Positions 7,820 through 16,787 of a DNA stretch of 64,000 nucleotides are shown here, in pieces (within the stretch, counting starts at the first letter, position 1; each line of letters begins with the position of its first letter). The stretch spans positions 186,001 to 250,000 of the forward strand of contig NZ_JRMQ02000001.1 in assembly GCF_000762845.2 (NCBI RefSeq). Direction: 5' to 3'. The translations under genes and the position numbers were made by a program. The notes beneath the pieces were generated by a model. It made no database searches and was not told the origin of the DNA. It saw only the letters and a program-made list of their open reading frames with translations. The stretch comes from Helicobacter japonicus (lineage in GTDB: Bacteria; Campylobacterota; Campylobacteria; Campylobacterales; Helicobacteraceae).

Positions 7820-8951
7820 TGGGTGTCTCCATTTCTCTTAAATCGTAAAAACGGGTGCGATATTCTTTGAATCTACCTGCTAAAATCGCCGCTCTAGCAC
7901 CTTTTGTGAGATGAAGATAATAATGCAAATTATGCAAAGAGGCAAGGCGATGATAGGTAATTTCATTTGCACGAAAAAGATGCCTTAAATAGGCACGACT
8001 AAAGCGTTGGCAAGTGTAACATTCACATTGAGTATCAATAGGTGATTTATCATCTGCATATTGTGCGACTTTAATGTTGATTTTACCAAAATGCGTAAAA
8101 AGTGTGCCGTTTCTTGCATTGCGCGTAGGCATCACACAATCAAACATATCCACGCCAAGATTGATAGATTCTATAATATTTTCTGGTGTGCCTACACCCA
8201 TAAGATAACGTGGTTTATGTATCGGCATAAGCTCTGTGGTATGAGCGATACACCTATACATATCCTCTATATTTTCACCCACAGCTAAACCACCAATAGC
8301 AAACCCATCAAAATCACCCATATTTGTGAGGCTATTTGCTGATAATGTGCGGAAATGTGTATCTGTGCCACCCTGAATAATTGCAAAAAGATGGTTACTT
8401 AAACCTCTACCCTCTTGTTTCATTTTTTGATGATAATTTATACTTCTTTGCGCCCAATCACTCGTGCGCCGCACAGAATCTGCCAAACGTTCAACACTTG
8501 CAGGCAACCCTACTAAATCATCAAGCACCATCATAATATCGCTATTGAGTGCATATTGAATATCGAGCACAAATTCTGGTGAAAAAAAATGTTTTGAACC
8601 ATCAATATGAGATTTAAAACTTATACCTTCTTCACAAATTTGTGTGTTTTGATTGAGGCTAAAGGCTTGGAATCCTCCACTATCACTCAAATAACTCCCA
8701 TTAAAATTTGCGAAAGAATGAATACCTCCAAAGCCCTTAAGTCGCTCTATTCCTACACGCAAATACATATGATAGGTGTTTGCAAGGATTATTTTTGCTC
8801 CTAGAATCTCAGATACATCATTGCTATCAAGGGCTTTTATACAACCTTGTGTGCCAACAGGCATAAAAACAGGAGTTTGCACTTGGGCTTTAGCTAGACT
8901 AAGATTCAAGGCTCTTGCTTTGCCTTCTTGCGCTTGAAGTGCCACTTGCAT
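7809..8951 (-). CDS. tgt: Queuine tRNA-ribosyltransferase Tgt
   Basis: Tgt exchanges guanine-34 of GUN tRNAs for preQ1 in queuosine synthesis. The 380-residue protein shows the TIM-barrel active-site segments [14 protein letters not shown] (general Asp) and [18 protein letters not shown] (nucleophile Asp and tRNA U33/U35 recognition). It also carries the zinc site C-x-C-x-x-C with a distant His (CECYTCQRF ... LHNLHYY). QueA, the next enzyme of the same pathway, is encoded at 46003-47094 in this window. tgt is translationally coupled to rbfA. Confidence 0.97.
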   Translation of the reverse strand: MQVALQAQEGKARALNLSLAKAQVQTPVFMPVGTQGCIKALDSNDVSEILGAKIILANTYHMYLRVGIERLKGFGGIHSFANFNGSYLSDSGGFQAFSLNQNTQICEEGISFKSHIDGSKHFFSPEFVLDIQYALNSDIMMVLDDLVGLPASVERLADSVRRTSDWAQRSINYHQKMKQEGRGLSNHLFAIIQGGTDTHFRTLSANSLTNMGDFDGFAIGGLAVGENIEDMYRCIAHTTELMPIHKPRYLMGVGTPENIIESINLGVDMFDCVMPTRNARNGTLFTHFGKINIKVAQYADDKSPIDTQCECYTCQRFSRAYLRHLFRANEITYHRLASLHNLHYYLHLTKGARAAILAGRFKEYRTRFYDLREMETPNEY

Positions 8952-8961
8952 AAAAAGTCTC

Positions 8962-9828
8962 TTAATGTTTAAGCTTTTGTGATTGTAGTGTATGTGATTT
9001 TGGCTCTTTAGTTTTATTATGTGCTATGCAATCTTTTGCATATTGTGCAGCAATATGTGCAGCATTGATAAATGCACCCCGCACCCCGCTTTGCTCAAGT
9101 GCATTGATACCCCTTATAGTTGTGCCACCTGGACTTGAAATAGCGTATTTAAGCTCACTTGGATTCCTATGTGCTAATTCTGCACTAAATCCCACAAAAC
9201 ATTGCTTAACTAAAGCTACACTTTGCGCGTATGTGAGACCCTCAAGCACTCCTGCGTCAATTAGTGATTCAGCGACAAGAGCTAAAAAAGCAATACCACT
9301 TCCGCTTGGAGCAATGCTTGATTCTATAAGTGATTCGCTATCTACTTGCACAGCACTACCAAAAGATTCTATAAATGGAATCACTTCTTTATGGAGAATA
9401 CATTGAGATGTGCTTGCGTTCTGTGTATAGTAAAAAGCAGTAGCAGAGAGCTTACTATGAGCGGCGATATTAGGCATAGCACGCACGATATAAGTAGATT
9501 CTATATATGATTGTATCTTTTCTACACTCACTCCCGCCAACACACTATACACACATCGTGCCTTGCCCTTAAAAACAAAACTTTCCATTCCTTTTGGTTT
9601 TGTGCAAAGAAGCAAATCTTTTCCCTCGCAGTCAATTTCATAACGACCTTGTTTATCGCATTGAGTTTCTAAAATGCGTGCTTTTAAAGAATGAAGAGAG
9701 ATAAAATCTTGTGCTTTTTGTGTTTCACGTCCTGCAATGAGCAACTCATAATGTTTTGTAATAAAAGGATTCTTGACCAATATAGCTTGTGCTATATTGC
9801 CATATCCTACAGCAAGGAGAGTTTTCAT
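8962..9828 (-). CDS. proC: Pyrroline-5-carboxylate reductase ProC
   Basis: ProC performs the last NAD(P)H-dependent step of proline synthesis. The 288-residue protein has an N-terminal Rossmann motif ([13 protein letters not shown]) and the C-terminal family signature [20 protein letters not shown], with [19 protein letters not shown] in between. It sits between fliW and tgt in the minus operon with 9-10 base gaps. Its length is slightly above the family norm because of a polar C-terminal extension ([17 protein letters not shown]). Confidence 0.93.
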   Translation of the reverse strand: MKTLLAVGYGNIAQAILVKNPFITKHYELLIAGRETQKAQDFISLHSLKARILETQCDKQGRYEIDCEGKDLLLCTKPKGMESFVFKGKARCVYSVLAGVSVEKIQSYIESTYIVRAMPNIAAHSKLSATAFYYTQNASTSQCILHKEVIPFIESFGSAVQVDSESLIESSIAPSGSGIAFLALVAESLIDAGVLEGLTYAQSVALVKQCFVGFSAELAHRNPSELKYAISSPGGTTIRGINALEQSGVRGAFINAAHIAAQYAKDCIAHNKTKEPKSHTLQSQKLKH

Positions 9829-9837
9829 AAGTTGCTA

Positions 9838-10281
9838 CTATTTTGATTTGTCATCATTTCGCACTGGTGCAGACTGCTCCCCTTTTTGAGCCTCTTTTTG
9901 ATTGTAGTATGTGTCAATAGGTTCATCAAGGTGATACATTGGATATTGTGTGCTATCAAGAACGACTTGCGCCATTGTGAGATTATCAAAATTAAAAATT
10001 AATGGAGCAATAAAGTTAATAGTAGATTTTTCAATAGGCTTTTTAATTACCATAATATTAGCAATAAGCAGATTCTTTGCATTGCTCAAATCAAGTAGAA
10101 TTTTAATATTTGAAGGGACATCAAACTCATATTCCCGAAGTAAAAATGGATTCACAAGTGTAAAATTAGGCACATCATTATCAACATTAGAAAGCTTCAT
10201 AAATAAATCATCAATCTTTTCAAGCTTCATTCTTTCTACTTGCTCAAAACCTAAAATTGGCAACTTGACTTCAAAAATCAT
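9838..10281 (-). CDS. fliW: Flagellar assembly factor FliW
   Basis: FliW binds and antagonises the translational regulator CsrA and binds flagellin. This 147-residue protein has the FliW beta-barrel pattern: [20 protein letters not shown], then [20 protein letters not shown] and [20 protein letters not shown] followed by [19 protein letters not shown]. It is the first gene of the minus operon and diverges from bamD-lon. The same neighbours occur in H. pylori (HP1377-HP1379). H. pylori carries two FliW paralogues; which one this corresponds to is not decided here. Confidence 0.88.
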   Translation of the reverse strand: MIFEVKLPILGFEQVERMKLEKIDDLFMKLSNVDNDVPNFTLVNPFLLREYEFDVPSNIKILLDLSNAKNLLIANIMVIKKPIEKSTINFIAPLIFNFDNLTMAQVVLDSTQYPMYHLDEPIDTYYNQKEAQKGEQSAPVRNDDKSK

Positions 10282-10344
10282 ATTCTACTCCCATTTTTCT
10301 CTCATCAAACCTAAGTAGTCGCAACTAGATTCTTAATAAAAGTA

Positions 10345-10353
10345 TAGATTATA
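10345..10353 (-). promoter_or_regulatory. Extended -10 promoter of the fliW operon
   Basis: On the minus strand TGCTATAAT is a perfect extended -10, about 65 bases upstream of fliW. It is back-to-back with the bamD promoter, forming a compact divergent regulatory region. Confidence 0.65.
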
Positions 10354-10397
10354 GCATAAATCTGTATTTTTATACTAAAATGATAAAATGTAAAGTG

Positions 10398-10403
10398 TAT
10401 AAT
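10398..10403 (+). promoter_or_regulatory. -10 element of the bamD-lon operon
   Basis: TATAAT preceded directly by TG lies 32 bases before the bamD start. No upstream -35 match is evident. It is the only good -10 in the divergent region on this strand. Confidence 0.55.
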
Positions 10404-10435
10404 ACATTAAATTTATTTTGAATCAAAGGTTGTTA

Positions 10436-11077
10436 ATGAAAATATATTCCTTTATAAGTGTATTTTTTGTAATTTTCCTGCTTTTTGGTTGTGCAAAAAA
10501 AGAAGTAGAATATAATAAACCCGCTTCTTATTGGTATGAATCTATTATCAAAGAAATCAATTTTGGGAATCTTGAGGGCGCAGATGGATTCTTCTCATCT
10601 TTGCAAAGTGAGCATATTAATTCCCCACTTATTCCTGAAGCAATACTGATACTTGGTGAAGCACATATGGAGAGAGATGAATACCTTTTAGCAGCCTTTT
10701 ATTTTGATGAATATCTTAAACGTTACTCATCTTTTGAGAATCAAGATTATGCCTCTTATTTGAAAATTTTGGCAAATTTTTATGGATTCAAAAATTATAG
10801 TAAAGACCAAGAATTTATTGCACAAAGCATTAATGAAGCGCAAACATTTTTACAGAATTATCCACAAAGTCGTTATGCGCCCTATGTAGAATATATTGCT
10901 CTTAAATTCCAACTTGGGCAAATTGAACTTAATCGAGCCATAGCTCGTGTGTATAAAAAACAAAAGAAAAGTGAGGCGGCAGAAGAGTATTTAAGTCGCA
11001 ATGATGATGCACTTTTTACACATCTTAACCCCAAAGCATCGCATATTCCTTGGTATGTGCGTATTTTTAACTGGTAG
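10436..11077 (+). CDS. bamD: Outer membrane assembly lipoprotein BamD
   Basis: BamD is an essential TPR lipoprotein of the beta-barrel assembly machine. The 213-residue protein has a lipoprotein signal (SVFFVIFLLFGCAKKEVEYN, lipobox LFGC) followed by BamD-type TPR segments: NKPASYWYESIIKEINFGNL, IPEAILILGEAHMERDEYLL and FDEYLKRYSSFENQDYASYL. I choose the ATG at 10436, with AAAGG ten bases upstream, over the TTG six codons earlier. lon follows 8 bases later, the same order as in H. pylori (HP1378-HP1379). Confidence 0.92.
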   Translation: MKIYSFISVFFVIFLLFGCAKKEVEYNKPASYWYESIIKEINFGNLEGADGFFSSLQSEHINSPLIPEAILILGEAHMERDEYLLAAFYFDEYLKRYSSFENQDYASYLKILANFYGFKNYSKDQEFIAQSINEAQTFLQNYPQSRYAPYVEYIALKFQLGQIELNRAIARVYKKQKKSEAAEEYLSRNDDALFTHLNPKASHIPWYVRIFNW

Positions 11078-11085
11078 GAGAAAGA

Positions 11086-13491
11086 ATGAATACTTTACAA
11101 CACGATGAATTTCCGATGATTATACCTGTTATTACAAAAGATGAATTGATATATCCTTTTATGATTGCGCCTATTTTTCTTGATGATGAGGAGCATATTA
11201 AAGCTGCACATAAAGCAGTAGAAGGCAATAGCCTTGTGTTTATTGGGTTTGAACACGATGATGAGAATCAACAATTTTCATTTTACAATATAGGCATTAT
11301 AGGAAGCATTATGCGCGAAGTAATGCTTCCAGATGGACGCGTGAAAATACTTTTTAAAGGTTTATATCGGGGTAAGATTCTATCTGTATTGCAATCCCCT
11401 ACAGAGCCACTCCAAGCAGAAGTTGATATATTCACATATCAAGAATATGATAAGAGTAGAATAAGTGCTCTTGTGCAGGTATTGCACGAAAAGGTGCTTC
11501 ACCTTGCAGAGATTGACGGGAGATTCTCACCTGATATTATTAAAACCATAGAAAATAATAACGAGCCAAATCGCATTGTGGATTTTGTTGCTTCAGCAAT
11601 GCGACTTTCAAGCAAACAAGCTTATGAAATTTTTGCTCAAGATGATGTTGAAGAACGTGTGCTTGGGCTTATTGATATAGTGATTGAGGAAACACAAGCT
11701 AAAAAGCTCCAAAAAGAGATTAAAAACAAAGTGCATAATAAAATGGAGCAAGTGAATAAAGAATATTTTCTCAAAGAGCAGTTAAAACAGATTCAAAAAG
11801 AACTCGGCACAGAAAATATGCGCGATGAGGAAATAGAGCAGTATGAGCAAAAGCTTAATGCTCTTAAGCCCTATATGAGCGAAAATGCCTATAAGGAAGT
11901 GCAAAAACAAATCAAACGTCTCTCTCGTATGCACCAAGATAGCGGTGATGCAAATATTTTGCAAAACTACATAGAATGGGTGCTTGAGATTCCATTTGAT
12001 AAATATGCGCGTCAAAAACTCTCTATTCAAAAAGTTGCAAAACAGCTTGATGCTGACCATTATTCATTGCAGAAGCCAAAAGAACGCATTGTAGAATATT
12101 TTGCAGTCAAAGAGCTTGTCGCTAAACGCGAGGCAGATTCACAAAAAAATGATAAAAATACAAAAATACAAAATAATAGTGCTAAACAAGAAAAAGGCAC
12201 TATCTTATGCTTTTATGGACCTCCGGGTGTAGGTAAAACAAGTCTTGCAAATTCTATTGCAAAAGCCATTAAACGACAACTTGTGCGTATAGCCCTTGGG
12301 GGGTTAGAAGATGTGAATGAATTGCGAGGACATCGCCGCACTTATATTGGGGCAATGCCCGGGCGCATCACACAAGGGCTTATCGAAGCAAAAGAAATGA
12401 ATCCTGTTATCGTGCTTGATGAAATTGATAAAGTCGGAAGAAGCTATCGAGGCGACCCTACAAGTGTGCTCCTAGAGATTTTAGACCCAGAGCAAAATCA
12501 CGCCTTTAGGGACTATTACACAAATTTTGATATTGACCTTTCACAAGTTATTTTTATCGCCACAGCAAATGATATTTCTACTATTCCTGCACCATTGCGT
12601 GATAGAATGGAGTTTATTTCTATTTCATCTTACACGCCGCAAGAAAAATGCGAAATTGCAAAAAAATACCTCATTCCACAGGAATTACAAAAGCACGGCT
12701 TAAGCCAAAATGAACTTAAAATCACTACTCCTGCGTTAAAAAACATTATAGAATCTTATACACGTGAAGCGGGAGTGAGAAGCTTAAGGCATAAAATCGC
12801 CCAAATTATGCGCAAAAGTGCAACTATGATTTTAAAAGGTGAAAAAAGTGTTACGATCACACCTCATAATGTTGGAGATTTTTTAGATAAAATCGTATTT
12901 GAGATTTCTCCAGCGGATAAAAAAAATATTGTCGGTGTGGTGAATGGTTTAGCTTGGACAAGTGTAGGTGGCGATGTGCTTAAAATCGAAGCACTAAAAA
13001 TCAAAGGTAAAGGCATACTCACACTCACAGGAAGCCTAGGCGATGTAATGAAGGAATCTGCTCATATTGCACATTCTGTGGTAAAAGTCCTCCTTGATAA
13101 AAAATTTCTCAAAGCAAAAGAACAGAACAAAACGCCTATTTACCAGCTTTATGACATTCATTTGCACGTGCCAGAAGGTGCTACACCAAAAGATGGACCA
13201 AGTGCGGGAATTGCTATGGCGTGTGTCATTGCCTCTATTCTTACAGATTCTAAAATCTATGCGCATATTGCGATGACTGGTGAGCTGACTTTAAGGGGTA
13301 ATGTGCTTGCTATTGGTGGATTGCGCGAGAAACTTATTGCCGCACATAAAGCAGGGATTAAAACTGCACTTATTCCACAAAAAAATTATGAACGCGATCT
13401 AAAAGATATACCGCAAGAAGTGCTTGATAATCTAAAGATTATCGGTGTAAGTGATATTAAAGAAGTGTTTGATATTGTGCTTGTAAAATGA
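11086..13491 (+). CDS. lon: ATP-dependent protease Lon
   Basis: This 801-residue protein has the full Lon layout: an N-terminal substrate-binding LAN domain (DELIYPFMIAPIFLDDEEHI), a long coiled coil (KMEQVNKEYFLKEQLKQIQK), an AAA+ module with Walker A GPPGVGKTS and Walker B PVIVLDEIDK, and a C-terminal Ser-Lys protease domain with the catalytic Ser in PKDGPSAG and the catalytic Lys near LREKLIAAHKAG. It degrades misfolded and regulatory proteins in the cytoplasm. The region around residues 345-365 (SQKNDKNTKIQNNSAKQE) is a short Lys/Asn-rich insertion before Walker A. Confidence 0.98.
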   Translation: MNTLQHDEFPMIIPVITKDELIYPFMIAPIFLDDEEHIKAAHKAVEGNSLVFIGFEHDDENQQFSFYNIGIIGSIMREVMLPDGRVKILFKGLYRGKILSVLQSPTEPLQAEVDIFTYQEYDKSRISALVQVLHEKVLHLAEIDGRFSPDIIKTIENNNEPNRIVDFVASAMRLSSKQAYEIFAQDDVEERVLGLIDIVIEETQAKKLQKEIKNKVHNKMEQVNKEYFLKEQLKQIQKELGTENMRDEEIEQYEQKLNALKPYMSENAYKEVQKQIKRLSRMHQDSGDANILQNYIEWVLEIPFDKYARQKLSIQKVAKQLDADHYSLQKPKERIVEYFAVKELVAKREADSQKNDKNTKIQNNSAKQEKGTILCFYGPPGVGKTSLANSIAKAIKRQLVRIALGGLEDVNELRGHRRTYIGAMPGRITQGLIEAKEMNPVIVLDEIDKVGRSYRGDPTSVLLEILDPEQNHAFRDYYTNFDIDLSQVIFIATANDISTIPAPLRDRMEFISISSYTPQEKCEIAKKYLIPQELQKHGLSQNELKITTPALKNIIESYTREAGVRSLRHKIAQIMRKSATMILKGEKSVTITPHNVGDFLDKIVFEISPADKKNIVGVVNGLAWTSVGGDVLKIEALKIKGKGILTLTGSLGDVMKESAHIAHSVVKVLLDKKFLKAKEQNKTPIYQLYDIHLHVPEGATPKDGPSAGIAMACVIASILTDSKIYAHIAMTGELTLRGNVLAIGGLREKLIAAHKAGIKTALIPQKNYERDLKDIPQEVLDNLKIIGVSDIKEVFDIVLVK

Positions 13492-13709
13492 TGAATCCCA
13501 AAATAGATCTTTATATGGCACTTCTTTTTTGCGCACTTGGGTGGTTTGTGTGGATTTTAGGCTTTGTGTTTTTTCCGCTAAGCCTTTTTTTTCTTACGCG
13601 CTCAAATCATAGTCAATTACTTTTTATCATACTCGTTACTCTTAATATCACAGGACTTACTCTGTCATTATTTTTAATCGTCCATACTATCACAAAGCAA
13701 TTGCTTTAA
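13488..13709 (+). CDS. Small membrane protein of unknown function
   Basis: This 73-residue protein has two hydrophobic helices (ALLFCALGWFVWILGFVFFP and LLFIILVTLNITGLTLSLFL) around a short polar loop (TRSNHS). Its ATG overlaps the lon stop (ATGATGA), implying coupled translation from the lon transcript. No separate ribosome site is clear. Its 3' end overlaps the convergent glycosyltransferase gene by 36 bases. I do not recognise a family. It could be a Lon-associated inner-membrane protein, but only position suggests that. Confidence 0.6.
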   Translation: MMNPKIDLYMALLFCALGWFVWILGFVFFPLSLFFLTRSNHSQLLFIILVTLNITGLTLSLFLIVHTITKQLL

Positions 13710-14864
13710 TACCTTAAGATTCTCACCAAGATGCCATTTTTGAGCGGCTTTATGTGCTGAAATTTTATAAGAATCAATGTCTTTATATGACAAACAAGAA
13801 AACACATCAGCAATATGGGCACTTTCAAAACCTTTTGCGATAACCCCACAAGAATGCGCTCTAATAAAATTTCCTACATCATAAAGTGGTGTAGAGACAA
13901 TAGCTAGTCGTGCTTGAACATACTCAAAAAGCTTATTTGGCATACAATGGGCAAGATTAAAGGTTGTAGGTTTAAAAGGAATAAGTCCTATATCATATTG
14001 TGTGCTTTGTGGGATAATTTCCTCTAGGCAAACAGGCAGCACGATTTCAAGTGATGGTATCTCGTGAGCATTCGCACAAAAAGATTCTAAAAATCCTTTT
14101 TGATTGCTTAAAACCATAGCATAAAGTTTATAAGGCGTATTAATAAGCAAACGCGCTAAATCTAAAAGCTCCATAGAACTTCTATCAGGGCTTATGAATC
14201 CGTGATATAAAATCTTAATTTCTCTTTTGTTTGTAGGTGTAGGAGTGTAATCAAAAAATGGTGGCAAGGAATAAAAAAGAGAGCAAGAGAGATTAAAATC
14301 ATTTTTATATCGCTCACATAATCCCTCACTCACACTTATTGCTACATCTACACAAGGCAAATATGTCTCGCATAGATATAGAAAAAATCGCCCCAAACCT
14401 TGCAACCACTTTTCATCATTTTCATATTCAAGTGGATAAAACTCACGCAAATCAATGAGAATCTTGCAGGTTTTATGCGCTTTTTTATATGCACACGCAA
14501 AAGGCAAAAGTGTAATATCCTCCACAATCAGCATATCTTGAAGTGGCAAGGAATCTAAAAGATTTGGGATAATTTTACGATTTGGTGTATAAAGGAGTGC
14601 TTCAAAATTACCTATTTGACAATTATGCAAAAGTTCATCATTTTCTTGCTGTGTGCGCTCTTTACTTGATTTATCTTTTGGAAAGCAAAGCAGATGAGAT
14701 TGCATACCCAAAGCATTAAATTCATTTGTATGACAATCTTTACTCACTACGCTTAAGGTAATTTGCGCGCCTTCTTGCCTCAATGTATGCAAAAGTTGTA
14801 GCATACGACTTGAGCGAGGCTTTTTTGTGATATTATGGTCGCAAAGCAAACTGATATGCTTCAT
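13674..14864 (-). CDS. GT-B fold glycosyltransferase (GT4-like)
   Basis: The 396-residue protein starts with MKHISLLCDHNITKKPRSSR and follows a two-Rossmann GT-B plan. The C-terminal half has REIKILYHGFISPDRSSMEL (start of the donor domain), then LIPFKPTTFNLAHCMPNKLF continuing EYVQARLAIVSTPL, which corresponds to the PNKLFEY donor-binding motif of GT4 enzymes. No membrane helix is evident, so it is probably cytoplasmic or peripheral. It is monocistronic, convergent with lon, and adjacent to tRNA-Asn. The sugar and acceptor are unknown; lipopolysaccharide or another surface glycan is likely. Confidence 0.75.
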   Translation of the reverse strand: MKHISLLCDHNITKKPRSSRMLQLLHTLRQEGAQITLSVVSKDCHTNEFNALGMQSHLLCFPKDKSSKERTQQENDELLHNCQIGNFEALLYTPNRKIIPNLLDSLPLQDMLIVEDITLLPFACAYKKAHKTCKILIDLREFYPLEYENDEKWLQGLGRFFLYLCETYLPCVDVAISVSEGLCERYKNDFNLSCSLFYSLPPFFDYTPTPTNKREIKILYHGFISPDRSSMELLDLARLLINTPYKLYAMVLSNQKGFLESFCANAHEIPSLEIVLPVCLEEIIPQSTQYDIGLIPFKPTTFNLAHCMPNKLFEYVQARLAIVSTPLYDVGNFIRAHSCGVIAKGFESAHIADVFSCLSYKDIDSYKISAHKAAQKWHLGENLKVLKQLLCDSMDD

Positions 14865-14967
14865 TTTTTTCCTTATCTTAGAATCCTAAGAGCTATTTTA
14901 CTCTTTAAGAAAGCTTTTAGGCAAGTATATTTGTATTCTTTTTGTGAAAGGTGCAATGTTTATTTTC

Positions 14968-14996
14968 TTGACAAAAAAAGCGGTTTTGGTTATAAT
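14968..14996 (+). promoter_or_regulatory. Consensus sigma70 promoter of tRNA-Asn
   Basis: A perfect TTGACA (14968-14973) and a perfect TATAAT (14991-14996) are separated by exactly 17 bases. The predicted start is near 15003, about 44 bases upstream of the mature tRNA. A full-consensus -35 is rare in Helicobacter and suits a stable RNA gene. Confidence 0.88.
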
Positions 14997-15046
14997 TGCG
15001 CCTTTTATCTAGGTAGGCGCAAAGCGTAATAATAGATTTATAATAT

Positions 15047-15121
15047 TCCGGATTAGCTCAGCGGTAGAGTAGGTGGCTGTTAACCACTTGGTCGCAGGTT
15101 CGAATCCTGCATCCGGAGCCA
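15047..15121 (+). tRNA. tRNA-Asn (anticodon GTT)
   Basis: The acceptor stem TCCGGAT pairs with ATCCGGA, the D arm starts GCTC and ends GAGT, and the anticodon loop CTGTTAA gives GTT. The T arm is GCAGG-TTCGAAT-CCTGC, and the 3' CCA is genome-encoded after discriminator G. Confidence 0.97.
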
Positions 15122-15217
15122 CTTACAATCCTCACAAAATCTTTTCAGTAGCCCTTAAAATTGTAATCTTACCCTTATAACAATCTAGTATTATTCCCTC
15201 CATTTTTTAAATTATAC

Positions 15218-16120
15218 TTAAAGCGTATTAAACAAATCTGTTGAAAGGTATCGCTCTGCTGTATCATTAAGCATAGTAAGCACTTTTTTATTTGGATTAT
15301 TTTTAGCAATTTCAAGTGCAGCTACGACATTTGCGCCACTAGAAATTCCAACCATTACGCCGATTTTGCCTAAATTTTGAGCCATTTTGATAGCGGCTTC
15401 ATTTTCTACAACTTCAATAGAATCTATCACATCACGATTAAGAATTTTAGGGACAAAGTTTGCACCAATGCCTTGAATCTTATGTGGTCCTGCTTGTCCT
15501 TTGCTAAGCAGTGGTGAAGCAGCAGGCTCTACGCCAATAATTTTAATAGATGGAATCTTCTCTTTAAGCACTTCGCCTACACCGCTAATTGTCCCACCTG
15601 TGCCAAATCCTGCCACAAAATAATCCAAACTTCCCTCAAAGCTTTTATAAATCTCTAGTGCGGTAGTGCGTTTGTGCATTTCTTTGTTAGCGAGATTCTC
15701 AAATTGACTTGGCATAAATGAGTTTGGTGTGGAATCTAAAATTTCTTGTGCTTTATTGAGCGCACCTTGCATACCCTCACTTGCAGGAGTAAGCACAAGA
15801 TTCGCGCCAAATAAAGCTATCATCTTGCGTCTTTCTATGCTCATAGATTCTGGCATAGTGATGATGATTTTTAGTCCAAGAGAAGCACAAATCATAGCAA
15901 GAGATATGCCCATATTGCCGCTTGTGCATTCTACAATAGTTGTATCTTTTGTGATTTTACCTGTCTTTAGAGCTTCATCTATCATTGCATACGCGGGGCG
16001 GTCTTTAACAGAATGGCTTGGGTTTAAAAACTCGCATTTGCCATAAAGATTGGGAGCAAATTGCTGAAGTTGTAAAATTGGAGTGTTGCCGATAAGTTCG
16101 GTAATATTTTGAGCTATCAT
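15218..16120 (-). CDS. cysK: Cysteine synthase / O-acetylserine sulfhydrylase
   Basis: This 300-residue PLP fold-type II enzyme has the Schiff-base lysine at K39 in NPSHSVKDRPAYAM, the substrate loop VECTSGNMGISLAM, the phosphate-binding glycines FGTGGTISGVGEV, and SSGANVVAALEIA near the C-terminus. Family enzymes make cysteine from O-acetylserine and sulfide. In H. pylori the homologue has been linked to O-acetylserine-dependent cystathionine synthesis (reverse transsulfuration), so substrate preference should be treated as open. It is single, divergent from the TonB-domain gene 87 bases away. Confidence 0.93.
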   Translation of the reverse strand: MIAQNITELIGNTPILQLQQFAPNLYGKCEFLNPSHSVKDRPAYAMIDEALKTGKITKDTTIVECTSGNMGISLAMICASLGLKIIITMPESMSIERRKMIALFGANLVLTPASEGMQGALNKAQEILDSTPNSFMPSQFENLANKEMHKRTTALEIYKSFEGSLDYFVAGFGTGGTISGVGEVLKEKIPSIKIIGVEPAASPLLSKGQAGPHKIQGIGANFVPKILNRDVIDSIEVVENEAAIKMAQNLGKIGVMVGISSGANVVAALEIAKNNPNKKVLTMLNDTAERYLSTDLFNTL

Positions 16121-16207
16121 TGAAAATCCTTTGTTCGCACTTAAGCGTGAATTTGGTATTTAAAGCTTAGAATTTAGCAATTTTTTTATAAAAAATCAAG
16201 GAAAATA

Positions 16208-16645
16208 ATGCAAATTTTATTCTCTCATTTTTTTATTATTTATATGATATGTCAATTCTTTATTCCACTTCAAGCAGCAGATTCTTATATACAAGTAAAT
16301 AATTTCAACGAAAAAGCATTGGGTCAAAAAGCCACAGGTTGTATTATGCAACATTTGCTTTATCCTAAAGAAGCTAAAATCGATAAGATTGAGGGTGTTA
16401 CAAAAATAATAGTAAGTCTTAAAAATAATCAAATATATAAACTTCAAATCATACAAAGCAGTGGCTACAAAATCCTTGATGCAGCTGCTTTAAGAGCAGT
16501 TGAAAAATCTAAAATATGTTTGCAAAATGTGTTTGATACTTATTTTAATAAGATAATCTTTGAATATGCTTTCATAATGCCAATAGAATTTAGATTTGCA
16601 GATTCTAAAAAGCAAGATATTGAAGTGCAAAAAATAAATATCTAA
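16208..16645 (+). CDS. Secreted stand-alone TonB C-terminal domain protein
   Basis: The 145-residue protein has an N-terminal signal peptide (FFIIYMICQFFIPLQAADS) followed by a TonB C-terminal-like domain: YPKEAKIDKIEGVTKIIVSL and IIQSSGYKILDAAALRAVEK match the YP..A...G...V.....G.....SSG...LD.AAL.AV pattern. Ordinary TonB has a cytoplasmic anchor and a Pro-rich linker; both are missing, so the product is probably periplasmic and not an energy-transducing TonB. AAGGAAA precedes the start. Its last few codons lie inside dispersed repeat copy 2, so the C-terminus may have been altered by repeat insertion. Confidence 0.7.
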   Translation: MQILFSHFFIIYMICQFFIPLQAADSYIQVNNFNEKALGQKATGCIMQHLLYPKEAKIDKIEGVTKIIVSLKNNQIYKLQIIQSSGYKILDAAALRAVEKSKICLQNVFDTYFNKIIFEYAFIMPIEFRFADSKKQDIEVQKINI

Positions 16646-16729
16646 AAATATTTAAAGAAGTGAGTTTCATACTTTAGACTCATACAATTTATGATGATTA
16701 GATATACAATCTTGCATTTACAAAAAAAA
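16633..16729 (-). repeat. Dispersed repeat, copy 2 (inverted relative to copy 1)
   Basis: The reverse complement of this stretch matches 2197-2294 with about six differences. It begins inside the end of the TonB-domain gene and ends in the A14 run next to the ankyrin gene promoter. The dyads present in copy 1 are disrupted here by uncompensated changes, so copy 1 may be closer to the original form. Confidence 0.85.
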
Positions 16730-16735
16730 AAAAAA
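16722..16735 (+). repeat. A14 homopolymer abutting a promoter
   Basis: Fourteen adenines end directly before the extended -10 TGATATAAT at 16736-16744. A tract this long at the edge of a promoter is prone to slippage and could change promoter spacing, as at known phase-variable promoters in this genus. Confidence 0.6.
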
Positions 16736-16744
16736 TGATATAAT
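16736..16744 (+). promoter_or_regulatory. Extended -10 promoter of the ankyrin gene
   Basis: TGATATAAT is a perfect TGnTATAAT. The transcription start would fall near 16751, leaving a 37-base leader with AAAAGGAC before the ATG at 16788. This makes an ATG at 16743, inside the -10, implausible as the translation start. Confidence 0.7.
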
Positions 16745-16787
16745 GCGCGGACACAAAAATCCACAAACAACTTACAAAAGGACACTA

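Noticed and set aside
9026-9406. 126-codon open frame on the plus strand
   Set aside because: It lies wholly antisense to proC, which has full family signatures, and its composition is a mirror of that gene.
13094-13276. Internal plus-strand frame within lon
   Set aside because: Out-of-frame overlap with the conserved Lon protease domain.
15122-15217. Attachment-site scar or integrase remnant downstream of tRNA-Asn
   Set aside because: No duplicated tRNA 3' end, integrase or mobile gene is present; cysK follows directly.
16743-16787. Earlier ATG for the ankyrin gene at 16743
   Set aside because: It lies within the TATAAT of the promoter; the ATG at 16788 has AAAAGGAC upstream.
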